From Welwitschia mirabilis (lineage: Eukaryota; Gnetophyta; Gnetopsida; Welwitschiales), in assembly GCA_051453625.1 (NCBI GenBank), contig JBOZIK010000001.1:86705567-86754196 (forward strand): a DNA stretch of 48,630 nt. Reading direction: 5' to 3'. Below the pieces are notes generated by a model. It was not told the origin of the DNA, made no database searches, and worked only from the letters and a program-made list of their open reading frames with translations. The translations under genes were made by a program, and so were the position numbers. Shown here piece after piece: positions 21,880 through 34,369 of the stretch. Within the stretch, counting starts at the first letter, position 1, and the number at the start of each line of letters is the position of its first letter.

Positions 21880-22160
21880 TATCAAAAAGGCGATGTTTCC
21901 ACTCAAACCAGAGACACCAAAACACCTTAAGCCACATGTCATCCTTTTGGGATGGCATGATAACTTCATATCTTAGTTTGTTTCAAGATTGAAGGTGGTC
22001 AGAAACCCCCATCCTCCACATGTAATTACCAATTCCTCATATAAAATTACATTCTAGAAATATATTCCTTATAGATTGGCCTTTTATGTAGCAAAGAATA
22101 CACCTTAAGACCATATTAAAACCCCTTCTAATAAGAATGTATAAGATAAGAAGGCTTTGA
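21880..22160 (-). pseudogene. LINE ORF2 C-terminal zf-RVT region
   Basis: The minus strand reads LIRRGFNMVLRCILCYIKG and NIFLECNFI (about 22060-22150), matching the plant zf-RVT pattern L-x-R-R-x-x-x-x-x-x-x-C-x-x-C...E-x-x-x-H-[IL]-F-x-E-C. Then LKVFWCLWFEWKHRLFDRGV (about 21880-21935) corresponds to the W-x-I-W-K-E-RN-x-R-I-F motif that closes plant LINE ORF2. Confidence 0.8.
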
Positions 22161-22299
22161 TGCCATATAACCCACCCAAAGAACATGACTTTAGGCCTAT
22201 AGTAGAGTGATCATAGGTCTTGTCAAGCTGATTTTTCTTCATAGAAGTCTAAGACCATGTAAGATGTTCATTTTGAGCCACTAATGTTATCAAATTTTA

Positions 22300-24445
22300 A
22301 CTAATTTAGTTAGTCATCTTCTGGGGAATCATGATTATTAAGCACACCTTAAAACTCTACCATTATTTATTATAGGTCTGCTTGGGAATTACTACTAGAA
22401 TGGATCCACTATTATTCTCTCAAAAACTAATTGATTTCATTCCAACTATTTTATGAGATCCTAGATTAAATGACAGAATTTTTCCTTAACTATAGCTATG
22501 ATTCTCCTTTGTAAGAAAAGAATCTCAACTGGGATGTTTGCCCATCAAAAACTCCACTTACCCAAGGAAAAAGGTAAGTTCATCTTTATTTAATACTTGT
22601 TTAGATATCTAATACTGTAACTAAGGCTTGGTAAAGGTTACCATATTTTTGTTTCATAAATCTCACTCAAATCTTATTCTCATTTGCAGATACCTCCTAC
22701 GCAAGTTTGGTTATTAGTAGCTATGCTTGAGAATGAGCATCATAAAGGTCATATCCTATAATGTGTTTAGGTTGAGCCACCATAGCCCAAGATACGAGGT
22801 GAGTTCTATTTTTCTACTTAGATCCTATCCAACAGAAATTTTTAACAATGTGATTGATAAGATTTAACATGTCAACTAGGGGGAAAAAATATTATTATGT
22901 AAAGAGAACTATTGGTAAGAACCGCTTTGGGAATAGTCATCTTTCCTACAAATGAAAGGAATCTTTCTCTTCATGTTGTAAGTTTCAATTTTCATTTTGT
23001 AGAGGATTCAATGTCACATCACTAATTTTTGCTCTAGATAATATGTGGGCAACATTTCCTTATCATTTCCTAGAAATTTTTGTATTCTATTTGCTCTTTC
23101 TTCAAGAAAATTAATTTTAAAAAATATGAGTTCTCTCCTAATTTACTTTTAATGCCTATTTCTTCTTCAAATGCTTCTAGAGCTTTCTTTAAACTCCACA
23201 CTTTACGGGTGGATATCTAGAAGAAAATGATCGTATCATCTAGATATGTTAAAGATTGCATCTCCTAGGGTAACATGGGCGTGATGGTAGATTTGCTTAA
23301 GTATTTATTGAGATTGTCTACTATTGTGATAAAGAGGTAGGAGGATAGTAGGTCATCTTGGTACATCCCTCTTCCTAGAGTAAATCTCTTGAAAACATTA
23401 CCCTAAAGATGCACTTCAAATCTGATGGTGTCCAAGCTAGAACTAAAAAACCTTCTAAACTAATCTGAAAATCCCAACTACTTAAAGGTAAAATCTAGAC
23501 TTTGCTAACTTGCCTAATTATAAGATTTAGAAAGATCTAGCTTCAACATTTTCATTACTTATCTTTATTACTTCACCTACTAGATTTTCATATATGTAGT
23601 AATACATTATCTCATATATGTCTTCCTACAATAAAACTGAATTGATATACCTATATGATATTAGAAACCATGAATTAAGATGATGGAATAGGATCTTGGA
23701 TATAATTTTATAGAAACTGGTACAAAAGCTAATGAGATAATAATCTATGAGTGCTTAAATGGTGTCCTTCTTTAGAATGACAAGTAAATATGTGTTTCCC
23801 CAGTGCTTTGGAAAAGTGGCATACTAGAAGCCTCTTTGGATAATAGTTATGATATCTTTTTTCATAATACCTAAATTGGCTTTAAGGAAATGAAAGTTGT
23901 ACCTAGCAGACTAAGGGGACTTATTTTTAGAAGCCAAAGTGATAGTTTTCTAGATTTTCTCCTTAGATGGATTATTCTGTAATTTTTTGTTATGTTCCTC
24001 TGTGATACATTTTGGAACGAGTTTCTCTAGCAACTGAATATTCACTAGCTAATATCCTATGTGGAGGGATAAAAATATTACATAGCTATCTTCACATCCT
24101 TACTTCCATTTTTTAAGAATCTTATTAGATTTTTATTAGTTCTACATTAAGTAATCCTAATGTGAAATTTTGGAAGTTTTTGTTATCCTCCTTCAGTTAT
24201 TTATCTTTCACTCTGTATTTCTAGTAGGTGGTCTTCTTTTGAATGGCTTACATGATATTCTTTTCCTTGGTTATGGTTCTTGCATGATTGTCTTCTAGTT
24301 TTGAAGTGCATCTATGTCTTGGTGCTTTAGGGAGAGCATGTCTAGATGCTTTTATGTATTCAACAGTCATGTGAACTTCATCCTACATTTACACTAGATT
24401 AGATCTCCTATAGTTTGAGTGTAAAAACTTTTTTAACTTCATCTA
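22300..24445 (-). pseudogene. LINE reverse transcriptase (minus-strand LINE)
   Basis: Key pieces on the minus strand: FRRFTLGRGMYQDDLLSSYL (about 23340-23400, for R-G-V-R-Q-G-D-P-L-S-P-x-L), QSLTYLDDTIIFF with the catalytic Asp pair (codons at 23235-23246; usual motif F/Y-A-D-D), and KALEAFEEEIGIK (for the F-x-x-x-S-G-L-x-x-N helix). Past the RT core, SLYIIIFFPLVDMLNLI, NFCWIGSK and HLVSWAMVAQPKHIIGYDL (about 22700-22880) match the I-P-x-Y-x-M-x-x-F...F-x-W...HxVxW...P-KxxGGLGF region. The N-terminal part of RT falls in or near the N gap at 24446-25118. Confidence 0.87.
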
Positions 24446-25118
24446 NNNNNNNNNNNNNNNNNNNNNNNNNNNNNNNNNNNNNNNNNNNNNNNNNNNNNNN
24501 NNNNNNNNNNNNNNNNNNNNNNNNNNNNNNNNNNNNNNNNNNNNNNNNNNNNNNNNNNNNNNNNNNNNNNNNNNNNNNNNNNNNNNNNNNNNNNNNNNNN
24601 NNNNNNNNNNNNNNNNNNNNNNNNNNNNNNNNNNNNNNNNNNNNNNNNNNNNNNNNNNNNNNNNNNNNNNNNNNNNNNNNNNNNNNNNNNNNNNNNNNNN
24701 NNNNNNNNNNNNNNNNNNNNNNNNNNNNNNNNNNNNNNNNNNNNNNNNNNNNNNNNNNNNNNNNNNNNNNNNNNNNNNNNNNNNNNNNNNNNNNNNNNNN
24801 NNNNNNNNNNNNNNNNNNNNNNNNNNNNNNNNNNNNNNNNNNNNNNNNNNNNNNNNNNNNNNNNNNNNNNNNNNNNNNNNNNNNNNNNNNNNNNNNNNNN
24901 NNNNNNNNNNNNNNNNNNNNNNNNNNNNNNNNNNNNNNNNNNNNNNNNNNNNNNNNNNNNNNNNNNNNNNNNNNNNNNNNNNNNNNNNNNNNNNNNNNNN
25001 NNNNNNNNNNNNNNNNNNNNNNNNNNNNNNNNNNNNNNNNNNNNNNNNNNNNNNNNNNNNNNNNNNNNNNNNNNNNNNNNNNNNNNNNNNNNNNNNNNNN
25101 NNNNNNNNNNNNNNNNNN
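24446..25118. other. Assembly gap (673 N) inside LINE ORF2
   Basis: Run of N between the endonuclease and RT parts of the minus-strand LINE. Confidence 1.
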
Positions 25119-25653
25119 CCTTTTAAGATCTTTTGGTCTTAGTCTTTTTGAAGTAAAGCATGATATAGGAGTAGGGAGTTACATCATAGCCCTCATATCT
25201 TTGACCTTCATAAAGAAATCCTATACCACTTTAGTTATTTTGCTGTCCCTTTTTATTGGGCTTCAAATCATGTTCCAATCTCCACTTATAATCTATGTAT
25301 CTTCTTATATCACTTCCATTAAACTCTTCCTAAAATCCATCTTAGCTTGCTTTTTGGTTGACCCATAAATGTTTAAAAGTTTGTAAATTATTCTTGAATC
25401 TTAAGTATATGGTATCCCTTAATACCCTCTTGGAAGAAGCAATTATCTAGATAAAGAATTGCTAGACCTCTGCTCCTACTTATGACTGCATCCAAGCACT
25501 CAATTAGCCTTCTCTTATAATCCATTGGGAAGCCCTACTCTTTGTTTCCTGAATACATACTATATCTATATTTTCATAATTCACTATCTTCGTGGTCTAA
25601 TTTCTTTTTATAGAACTACTCAGCCCTACACAATTCTAAGTAAAATTCCTCAT
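25119..25653 (-). pseudogene. LINE endonuclease (start of ORF2, minus-strand LINE)
   Basis: The start is placed at the minus-strand ATG at 25653: MRNFTxNCVGLSSSIKRN, then NIDIVCIQETKSRASQWII. L1 endonucleases of the AP-endonuclease fold begin M-x-I-x-x-W-N-x-R-G-L and have a D-I-[VI]-x-[LI]-Q-E-T-K motif, where the Glu binds the metal ion. Both are plain here. It nicked the target DNA to prime reverse transcription. The rest of the domain, including the GDFN motif, would fall in the gap. Confidence 0.85.
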
Positions 25654-25659
25654 TCAATT

Positions 25660-26530
25660 AGGCTATTTTCCTAGTGCTATTTGGAGTTTATTCAAGCTCT
25701 GTCTCTATTTCTTTCTCCTTATTTTGCTTTTCTTCCATCCTAAAAACATCTAAGTGGTCTTCTGTCTTTCTTTAATTCTACATTTGTATAATCTCATCTA
25801 AAGTTTCCTAGGTTTTGTTAGCTATATTTTGAGAGCCCTTTTTTATGTTCTCTCTTGTGTCAAAGGTCTTCACAAGCTCTTTTGGCTAGTACCTAGGGGA
25901 TAGCCTCCTCCTAGGCTTATTTGATCCTTTTTTTATCTTTTTGAATTTCCCATTCTATACTTCTTTTTATTGGGTTTAGTTTCTACATTAATAGCTACAT
26001 TGATTCTTGCTTCTTCTTCTTTCTCGAGTTGTTTGTTTGTGCTCTTTTTCCTCCCCTCAAAACTATAAGTTACCATCCCTAGTTTTCTCTAGTTGACTTT
26101 GTAACACCCATTTCAAATCCTCCTTGGTTATTCTTACTATTTCCTTCTTGAGGCTTCTAGGGTTTATCCCTCCTGATACCTTTTCTTTCCTCCTAATCTT
26201 GATTTCCTTACCTATCTTTCTCTTCATCATTGTTGGTTCTCACCTTGTGAGTACTATTTTCTCTTACTACAGTCTTGTGATATTCTTACTACAAATTTGA
26301 AGGATCTTTGCTAGCCTCAAATCCCCTCATGTTATTGTATATTATCTTATAGCCTTTCCTAAGGGGGGTCCTAAGGTTCTTGTCAAGTTGAAGGATCTGT
26401 ATTACTCTTACTACAAAGTTGAAGCAACTTTGATAGCCTCAAATCCCCTCATTTTATTGCATATTACCTTAGGACCTTCCTTGAGGGGATTCCTAGGTTT
26501 CCTAGAGTTATTTCATTTAGATTCTACAAA
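25660..26530 (-). pseudogene. LINE ORF1 C-terminal part (minus-strand LINE)
   Basis: Minus-strand frames here are rich in Lys, Glu, Arg, Gln and Pro, as in the disordered tail of plant LINE ORF1 proteins, with several frameshifts. It ends just before the ORF2 ATG. It includes a direct duplication of about 122 bases (26281-26524), each unit encoding MRGFEA followed by S/I-K and then S-x-L. No zinc knuckle is clear. Confidence 0.5.
26281..26524. repeat. Two-copy tandem duplication, unit about 122 bp
   Basis: The phrases CTTACTACAAA and AGCCTCAAATCCCCTCAT recur exactly 122 bases apart (26285/26407 and 26313/26435), with the rest of the unit clearly similar. The copies have diverged, so the duplication is not recent. 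Confidence 0.85.
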
Positions 26531-29500
26531 CATTGTACAAATTCTCATTAAGTATCATACTTTTTTATTATATGTCACTTTTTTAATAAATACAATAGAT
26601 TAGTAATGTTTTATCTTGCATAGGTTACTGAATTTATAGTTGTGAAAATTTTTTGAGGTTAAAACTATGAAAGGTATGAAGGCTTTTGTCTAGGACTAAT
26701 ATTTCTTCCATGTGAGCACTCATTGTGATACATTATTTTACTTCTATGTAATATTTTGTGTCTTTTCATGATTCTTTTAAAGATATAAATTTAAGAAAAC
26801 ATATAGGTTCATAATCTAGGTAAAATATTACTAATAAAATCATAGACTAACTCTTTAGAATGTTTGTGGCATTGAAACTATACTAATTTTAGGTACTCAT
26901 TTCAATGTTCATCTAATACTTTTCTTTCCAAATGTAGACATTTGAACTAGAATTTTTAATCTATTACAAAATGGTCATGGGTAAAATATTTATAAAATTC
27001 ATCTATAAAATTAGTTCAATTAATCTAATGATTTCTTATTATGCCAAGTCCTCTCTATTATATTGCTACATCCACTATTAGAATCATTGTTACATAGTGA
27101 CTATGGTTATAATTTTTAAGATTCCTTAGTTGAAAATAATTTTTGATATACTAGAGCCATTCTAAAGTGATTTTGAAAGATCCCAAATGTCTTGCATACA
27201 TTTTGATGTGTGCCTTTATGATATACTTTTAAAAGTCCCTTCCTTTAATAGTTTTGGTTTTTTCTTCTTCATCTAAACTATGTTAGTCCTCACATTCATA
27301 AACACATCTAGATAACTTCTTGAGTGCTCTAGGACTAACATATTCTTATGTAGATTATCATGTAATGTTATTACTCCTTTCGTTACATGCTCATAGGGGT
27401 TTGTGTGCCTCTTCTCTAAGGGATTACATGGTTTGCTTTGATAAACTTCCTTGTAAAACTCATAAGATAGGGTTGAGTTTTTTGTTAGCTCGATTTTTAA
27501 AGCCCTCAACATATATGTAATTAGCTCTAAATTATTAATGCACTTCATCAATCCTCTATTCCAAATCAGTGATATAGTTTTCTCTACGATCTTTCATGGT
27601 TTACTAATGTACTCATTATTTAGATGTCATGTGATTTGGTAAGATTTTATTCTCTTTTTACATTGACTAATATGATTACCTAATTATTATAAGTTAGAAC
27701 TAATATAAATACTAATAAATATCTTATTTATCAATGATAATGAAAAACTTGATAATAATAAAGTAACCTAAGGAGTAAGTTGACTTATTAGTGAAAATAA
27801 TAAAAATTAATAATTTTATACTGGCTTGTATTACCATGAAAGTTTAGCTTAGTCTTGAAATTTAATTTTTTTTCTTACTGAAAACCATGACATTCTATAC
27901 TGAGTGTTTAAGTAATTGAACTTAAATTTTACATAAATTATGAGAATTATATTCTAGCATAATCGTAATGTATTTTTCTGTATGTTTTATCATATTTTTC
28001 ACTAGAAACTTACTATTCTCACATATTTTTTATAATGTGGATTTATCACAGCCTATTTCACACCATTCAAATGTCAATTGCAATCATAAGAATTTTCATA
28101 CATTACATTTGATGTAAACAAAACTATTTCTGTTTGCCTATTTAATAAAACTTACTTTTTTTATAGGTCTAGTGTTTCCTAAAAATTATATCTTAATATG
28201 CTTAGAATTAATTCACATAATCTATTAAAAATGAATTTCCACATACATGTACATATAAATTTATCAAAATATATTGTAATTATTAAATAATGATATCATA
28301 TACTTAGATCATATTTATATATTGATTGTATTAATTGAAAATAAATTTATCAGATTACTTATCACCTAGTTATAATCATTTGATTATGTTATTATATTAT
28401 AGCTAGGTAATAGGTGTATGATAAAAAACAAGATTAGTTTTATTAAGTAAAAATAATAACAAAATATATTATTCAATTGAAATAACTTATCGCATAATGA
28501 TAATAAAAGATAGCTTGCAAATGCTTACCCCATAATTACAAGATGTGGTATAATAGTTAATGAGAAATAATGAATGTTAGTTATCCATGTTTATTTCTCA
28601 ATAATAACATAGATATCTATGTTAAATATTTAGATGAATCCTCCTTATTATTATATGATATTTATCAATGGCTTGTAATAGAATTGCAATAAGGAGGGAT
28701 ATCTTATCATAGATTATTTAAGAGAAACAATGCATTAATAAGTATTTTATAAAACATGACAAGGAGTAAAATAAAAAATGATGTTAAATCAATCCTTATT
28801 CCAAATTATAACTATCCATATTTTGTTTAACATAGATCAGATTCATAATATTCCTTATTTGCATTTGTAAGTCCCTTATAAACAAAAGACTTTTCCATCA
28901 AAGAAGGGAATCAAATTGTTGATCTCATTTAAAGAATTCATTTCAATGCCTAATTTGATTAAATTATTTTTGTAATAAATCTTTAGTTCTATTTTGTTTT
29001 ATCTTTAGTTTGGTTCTCTAACATGTGATCTAATCAAGTCTTCTTTGTTAAAGTCTTGTTTAAGTACATCTGAATCAGATAAATTAGTTATTTTTTTTTT
29101 CTTTTGCTTTTTTTTCCTTCATTCATTATCATATGATTAATTAGAATGCAACAAGTATTTATAGAGTATGCAATTTGATTTTAGTTCATTCTAATTATTT
29201 ATTTATAATTTGTATGAGCTTTCCATGCATATAACTAGTTTAATGGATTGTGTAATTCCTAGTGCAAATTGTATTTTATCTTTTATTCTATGACATGCAA
29301 TCCATTTATAGCTTTATTAGGAATTATAATCATTGATAATTTTTACTATAATACATGACTAATATAATGGTAAATTATTACCATTGTAGAATTGACATTG
29401 TTCAATTTTTTTTTTAACAAAATGTAAATGTTAAAATTAACTATATCTTTTAATTTATTTTTTGACAACTTTTTAAATTTCATTTAAGTTATTAAGATAC
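26531..29500. other. AT-rich sequence, nothing recognised
   Basis: Only short frames. The longest (minus 27273-27551, 92 codons) gives a plausible soluble protein composition but no family I recognise, and a plus-strand frame overlaps it (27320-27520). Around 28374-28408 the bases ACCTAGTTATAAT and ATTATAGCTAGGT form a hairpin with 13-base arms and one mismatch. No transposon domain was seen. Confidence 0.5.
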
Positions 29501-31938
29501 TCATTTGACTAAAGAATGGAGAAGGATACCCAAAGAAATAAGAACCCTAAGTTTCATGCATAGAAAAATCTTAATGGAATTTTCTCTAGTTTGTATGCAT
29601 CTATATGCAACTGCATGTCATTCTAGTTAATTTGAAAAGGAATGTTTTATGAGATAATATCCATTTTTTAGTTGAGTCTATACCAATGAATAACAGATAG
29701 GGTCCTATTCTCTTTTATTAGAGCACATGATGTGAGAGAAGCTAGAGGTGGAAGTAATAGTAAGAGAAACCCCTAGATGGGGAAGGCAATGAGCTTAGGA
29801 ATTGAATCCAACATCTCATCCACTAGATGAAATTAATAAAAATTTCTTAAATATGATACTTGAGAGGCCTTATAAAAGTTATAGCCATTTCAATTTTTGA
29901 GTTAGAATATGTCATCATACTATGATAGTCGAAAATCCTAAGCAAGAATCATCACCTTTAGTTTTTTAGCATTCTTAATGTAAGAAACTAATCCTTACAC
30001 CTTGAGAAGTAATTTTTTTAAGAGTGTTGAAAGCCTCTTATTAAAGAGTAAGTAAATGTTAAGAGTATTCTCAAATGTAAGAGTAGAAAAATGATGTGAA
30101 GAATTAAATAATACTAATAATTAAATCCTCTAGTAAACCAAGGAATCTTCCTAGATGCATAAAAGAGATTAGCAAGAAATTATCTATTGAAAAAAAACCA
30201 TAAAAATCAACCACTCCATCATAGTGATTGATTTCAAATTTAGATAATAATAAGGGAATCTTGAGTATAGAAAGTAAATCTAGTCCATACTAATCACTTA
30301 CAATAGCTTGTGAATGAATACCATATATTAATCCACACTCATATTCCCCTTCTCTTAGGAGGAATAGAAGAAGGTACCCTTGGTTACTCCTATAAAAAAA
30401 AGAAGTAATAAAGTAAAATAAAATAACTCTATTAGGGGAAAAAACTAAAAATGTTTACAATACATCCTTAATTTTACCACATTTAGTTCTAAATAGATCC
30501 TTCTCTTCTTCATCAACTTGTTGCATAAGATATTGAGCGGTAGTATCTTTTTTGACCATTAGTAAGTAAAGGCATTGATACAAAACTATTTTTAATGATT
30601 CATTCAAAAGAAACCATAACAAGTGTGTTAAAACTAATAAGAATAATAAAAAAATAGAAGATTAGTTAACTTCTTGTCTTAAAAGGGTAAACACTATTAT
30701 TGGAATAGGTAGTAGGTTAATTTTCATCCACTTTCTTCTCATTAAAATCTATAAGAGGGTTGAGGAAAGATTAAAGGTAGTTCAAAAGGGATCATGACTA
30801 AGCCTTTAATGACTATTTTCCTAATATTATAAAATACACCTTCAACTTGAATTTAAAAAAAATGAAAAAGGAGGACTTCTTCATAGGTGATATGCCTTAT
30901 GTTATAGTTATTCTTGAATCTTGTAAGTTGAGTAAGATTTTATGATAAAATGCTAGTACTTCAATCATAGGAGATCATTTTTTCATGAGTTAAGAAAAAG
31001 AGATAAATAACATACCCATGAATCTCAATAAAATTAGAAATATAAAAACCCACAACAATTAATTAAGAGATTAAAAGTAGTAAAATAGCAAACTAAAATG
31101 GATTGAATGGGCATTTTACAATATTCCTAGCATTAGTATTTTCTATTGACAAAGTCATAAAAGGTGGAGTTATGAAACTCTAATTTCTTAAGTTAAACAA
31201 CAAAAAACCGTAAAGGTTAAATAAAATCAAATGAAAGCCCAAAGGTATTCTTAATTTCCTCTACTGTATTATGAATTCTCTCTAATTCTACATGAGTAAA
31301 GATATGGAAGAATTAATTAAAAATTATATATATAGTCTAAATTCAAGAGAATTTTGAAGGAGCTAGAGCGAAAAGGGGTAAATAAGAGTATACTCAAAAT
31401 ATTTAACTCAAGAATCCATCCAAAATTTAGCTATAGATATCAAGAGTTTATAATACTTTTCATTGGAAAAACTTAAAATATAGATAAATTACTTAGTATT
31501 TGGAGAAAACCCTTACAAAAAGTCATAAGGAAGAGGATTAGAAAAATCTCTTTAGAAAAGTATAATTCCTAATATCTCTTGTGAAAATGATAAGTATGAA
31601 TGCTTGATATGCCTAAAATAAGAATACAAAATAACACGTTTAGAATATTCAAAATTAAAATACAAGAAAACAGAAAGAGTTTGAAAAAAATTATAAAAAT
31701 ATAAAATAGCTAAAAAAATCTTTTATCTTATTTTTATATAGAGGGACGGTTATGAATGCATTAAAAAGGTCTGTTTTTCCTATATTTATAAAGACAAAAA
31801 AAAGAATGTTCAAACTTCAATTAAGTAAGAATGAAGTGATAGTCAAGTAATAATAAAGGAATAGTGATGAAGCCTAAAATTTTGATAAAATAAGATATTA
31901 AAAGTCATTATTTTTTCTTACTTTTTAAAGTATAATAC
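29501..31938. other. AT-rich sequence, mostly unrecognised
   Basis: On the minus strand the stretch about 30560-30450 is open and gives MVKKDTTAQYLMQQVDEEEK and DLFRTKCGKIKDVL. A second, mostly open stretch (about 30380-30130) follows a TTTTTTATAG acceptor-like site. No family is recognised. The right-hand part probably belongs to the 5' LTR of the plus-strand gypsy element ending at 32304. A TATATTTATAAAG sequence at about 31780-31792 (plus) could be its TATA box. Confidence 0.35.
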
Positions 31939-32038
31939 NNNNNNNNNNNNNNNNNNNNNNNNNNNNNNNNNNNNNNNNNNNNNNNNNNNNNNNNNNNNNN
32001 NNNNNNNNNNNNNNNNNNNNNNNNNNNNNNNNNNNNNN
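31939..32038. other. Assembly gap (100 N)
   Basis: A run of exactly 100 N, the size usually used for a gap of unknown length. Confidence 1.
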
Positions 32039-32304
32039 TATAATACTAAACTTAGAGGTATTTTTGTACTTCTTAGGAGATAAGAGAATTAAATTTTTAA
32101 TGAGCATAAAATAATGCATTTTAATGTAGTTTGAGATAAATCATAATAATCATGATTATGAGGTTAAGACATAAAGTGAAAATGTAAAGCATATAGGACC
32201 ACTTTGATCTATCAATCTTAAACATAACTCATGGTTCCTTTTTTTTGTCATATTTCATTTACTTTCTAATGTGATAATTCCAATTCATTTTAACACTACA
32301 TGCA

Positions 32305-32316
32305 TGGTATCAGAGT
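32305..32316 (+). promoter_or_regulatory. Primer-binding site (initiator tRNA-Met type)
   Basis: TGGTATCAGAGT directly follows the LTR end ...CTACATGCA. It differs from the canonical TGGTATCAGAGC by one C-to-T change. It marks the 5' end of the internal region of a plus-strand LTR element. Confidence 0.8.
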
Positions 32317-32742
32317 GTGATCTCCTCATATTAAAAATTGAGTTCCTACTTTCATCAAAATTAGTGTCATTTCCAAGGAAACTTGTGATTTTTTTATGAC
32401 ATATTGTACTTATTTTTACAAATGGATATGTATTTATTAAAGTTGCTTTATTTTTAGGTGCTTTCTATATTACGAATGCATCAATGAATCTATAAGTGCT
32501 ACATTACTTTAACAATTCTTTTGGGTGAATATGTTCTAACTTTACTTTCTTTTTGTACATCTCTTTTTATCTTTCATATTATGCACTTATAAGTAAATCT
32601 TAAATTTGTATTGAAAAATTTTTAGAAAGATTATGTAGTTATAAACCTTCATCACTAAATCATCCTTCTTCACATTCATTTTACCACAATCTTCTAAAGA
32701 TTTTGATCATGTTGTAGAATTCTTAAATATTCTTGCTTCTTG

Positions 32743-33036
32743 AATGGCTATCAAAGATAGCAATCCATAAAATTATGATCCTTAACCTACTATTGTGCAA
32801 CTTTTCAAAGGCTATAAAACTAATTGCTCCATGCCTTTCATCACTGATATTTCTGTTTCTATCAAAAATCTTAAGCATTTTCCTACTTTTCATATTTTAA
32901 ATTACATCTCAATATTATTGTGATGTAGGCAAATCAATAATTATTATTTTTTCTTTTAAAGTATAGGGTTATACATTATCTTAGGCTTGTTAAAAATAAT
33001 GAAGACATTTCAAATATTATAAAGTTTAAAGAATAT
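32743..33036 (+). pseudogene. Gag N-terminus of plus-strand gypsy element
   Basis: The ATG at 32743 opens MAIKDSNPxNYDPxPTIVQL with stops at the two x positions, then MPFITDISVSIKNLKHF. The distance from the primer site (about 440 bases) fits a gypsy leader. The frame is interrupted at 33036 by the LINE insertion. Recognition as gag rests mainly on position and on the downstream zinc knuckle and protease. Confidence 0.6.
33021..33036. repeat. LINE target-site duplication, left copy (16 bp)
   Basis: AAAGTTTAAAGAATAT, repeated exactly at 38383-38398 after the LINE poly(A). Duplications of this length are typical of LINE insertion. Confidence 0.93.
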
Positions 33037-33319
33037 ATGGAATGATGATCATAACAAAACCATGTTGTGCATGATCGGCCTCCCTTGCTACCCTGCACTG
33101 CATTGCCGCCTTTCTATCCTTTAAAATCTAGGACTCTACTGCTCTGATGGATACATGTGAGAAGGATCTTCCTCCTCTGAATAGTAATAAGAAAATAAAT
33201 TCTTAGGCAAATATCATAGTAAGAAAGAGGAACTATGATTCTAGACTAAAGTTAAAGTTTTTCTCACAACAATATTCAATGACCGAAGTAGATATTGATG
33301 CACAGGACTGGAACTTGGG

Positions 33320-34340
33320 GGTTTCGAGATGGAAAAACTCGCTAATAGGATTCACCTAGGGATTGAAACCCCATGTTTTGAGGATTCAAAATTATGTTCG
33401 AAATCGGTGGGAAAATGAATTAGTGGTTTCGATTTCTTAGATTGAAAAAGGAATCTTCATTTTCAAATTTAAAACCTATGAAGTGATGCAGAATGTAATA
33501 GAGAAAGGTTCCTAGCTATTTAATAATAGACTACTAATACTAAAACCATGGATACCTATGATGGTTCTTGAAACTGATAAAATTTCTAAGTTTTTAATAA
33601 GGATGGAACTCCCCTGCTTCAACTTGCATCTTTGGCCTGCGAAGGTTTTGTCCAAAATTGCTAGTGAAATTAGTAAATCTATCTACACTAATGGTATAAC
33701 TATGAGCCAAGGGAGATTAAACTACATCAGATTTTGTGTTGAGATCTCCCCTAAATATGAGCTTCCTTTATCCATTACTTTAAATAGCCCGAAAAAGTAG
33801 TGTTGGAATAAAAGATCAAATAAAAATCAACACCAGTTAAGTGTGCTCATTGTATTTACTTTGATCAAAAAATAGAGCAATGCAAGAGAAGGCCAACCCC
33901 CATCTGAAAACCTATCCTAATTGTTAGCAAAAAAGCAATCCAAAAATCAAGAATCTAAGGCAAACATTCCAAAAAATCACAGGCATGTTTATTAGAATGA
34001 TGAAATAGAAGGCATCGGTTCATCAGGAGACAATGACTTTAGTCTTTTAGTTTCAGAAGTAGTGTAGTCCAAAGCGAATACCAATTCAAGCACAGACGTT
34101 GAGAGAACAATGGATCATATTAAAAATGTAGCTCATAACCTCCAAGAAGCCTTAACGAATTAGGTACAGAATGAGGTAAATGTTACTCATCATCAGATCC
34201 CTAATACTGATATTAATCCTTTTAGTATCTTAAGTACTGAACATGCTCTAAGTGATATTAATTCTCTTTAGAAATCAGCTGGGTAGAAAAACAAGAATGT
34301 ACACTCACATCAAAATAAGCTAAAAAGTGGTAGGAGTAAA
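33320..34340 (+). pseudogene. LINE ORF1: DUF4283-like domain and zinc knuckle
   Basis: A single plus-strand frame, with only two stops from 33382 to 33800, reads RIQNYVRNRWENELV, then GIFIFKFKTYEVMQNVIEKG, LFNNRLLILKPWIP, LPCFNLHLWPAKVLSKIAS, SIYTNGITMSQGRLNYIRF and CVEISP. This follows the DUF4283 pattern of plant LINE and related proteins: V...W, F-F-x-F-x-x-x-x-x-x-x-x-V-L-x-x-G-P-W, R-x-L-x-L-x-x-W-x-P, W-x-x-x-x-L-S-x-I-A-S-x-I-G-x-P-[IL]-Y-T-D, R-L-x-Y-A-R-[IV]-x-V-E-[IV]. At 33846-33887, CAHCIYFDQKIEQC is a CCHC knuckle in which GH has become DQ. ORF1 proteins bind the LINE RNA. Confidence 0.82.
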
Positions 34341-34369
34341 GGGTTTGTGGAAAACAACCCTAGATAATG

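Larger units (their letters stand above)
21840..26530 (-). mobile_element. L1-type LINE, minus strand, decayed
   Basis: On the minus strand the order is a charged ORF1 tail (26530-25660), an endonuclease start (25653), a gap, reverse transcriptase (24445-22600), the post-RT region (about 22960-22600), zf-RVT (about 22160-22000) and a final W-x-E-RN-type motif (about 21880-21930). This is the layout of plant L1-like LINEs. No poly(A) tail or target duplication could be placed at either end, so the limits are approximate. Numerous stops and shifts. Confidence 0.88.

Noticed and set aside
24415-25368. A 317-codon open frame
   Set aside because: Mostly N. The real bases on both sides belong to the minus-strand LINE.
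28374-28408. Hairpin with 13-base arms as a MITE
   Set aside because: Too short, with no flanking target duplication, and such palindromes are common in AT-rich DNA.
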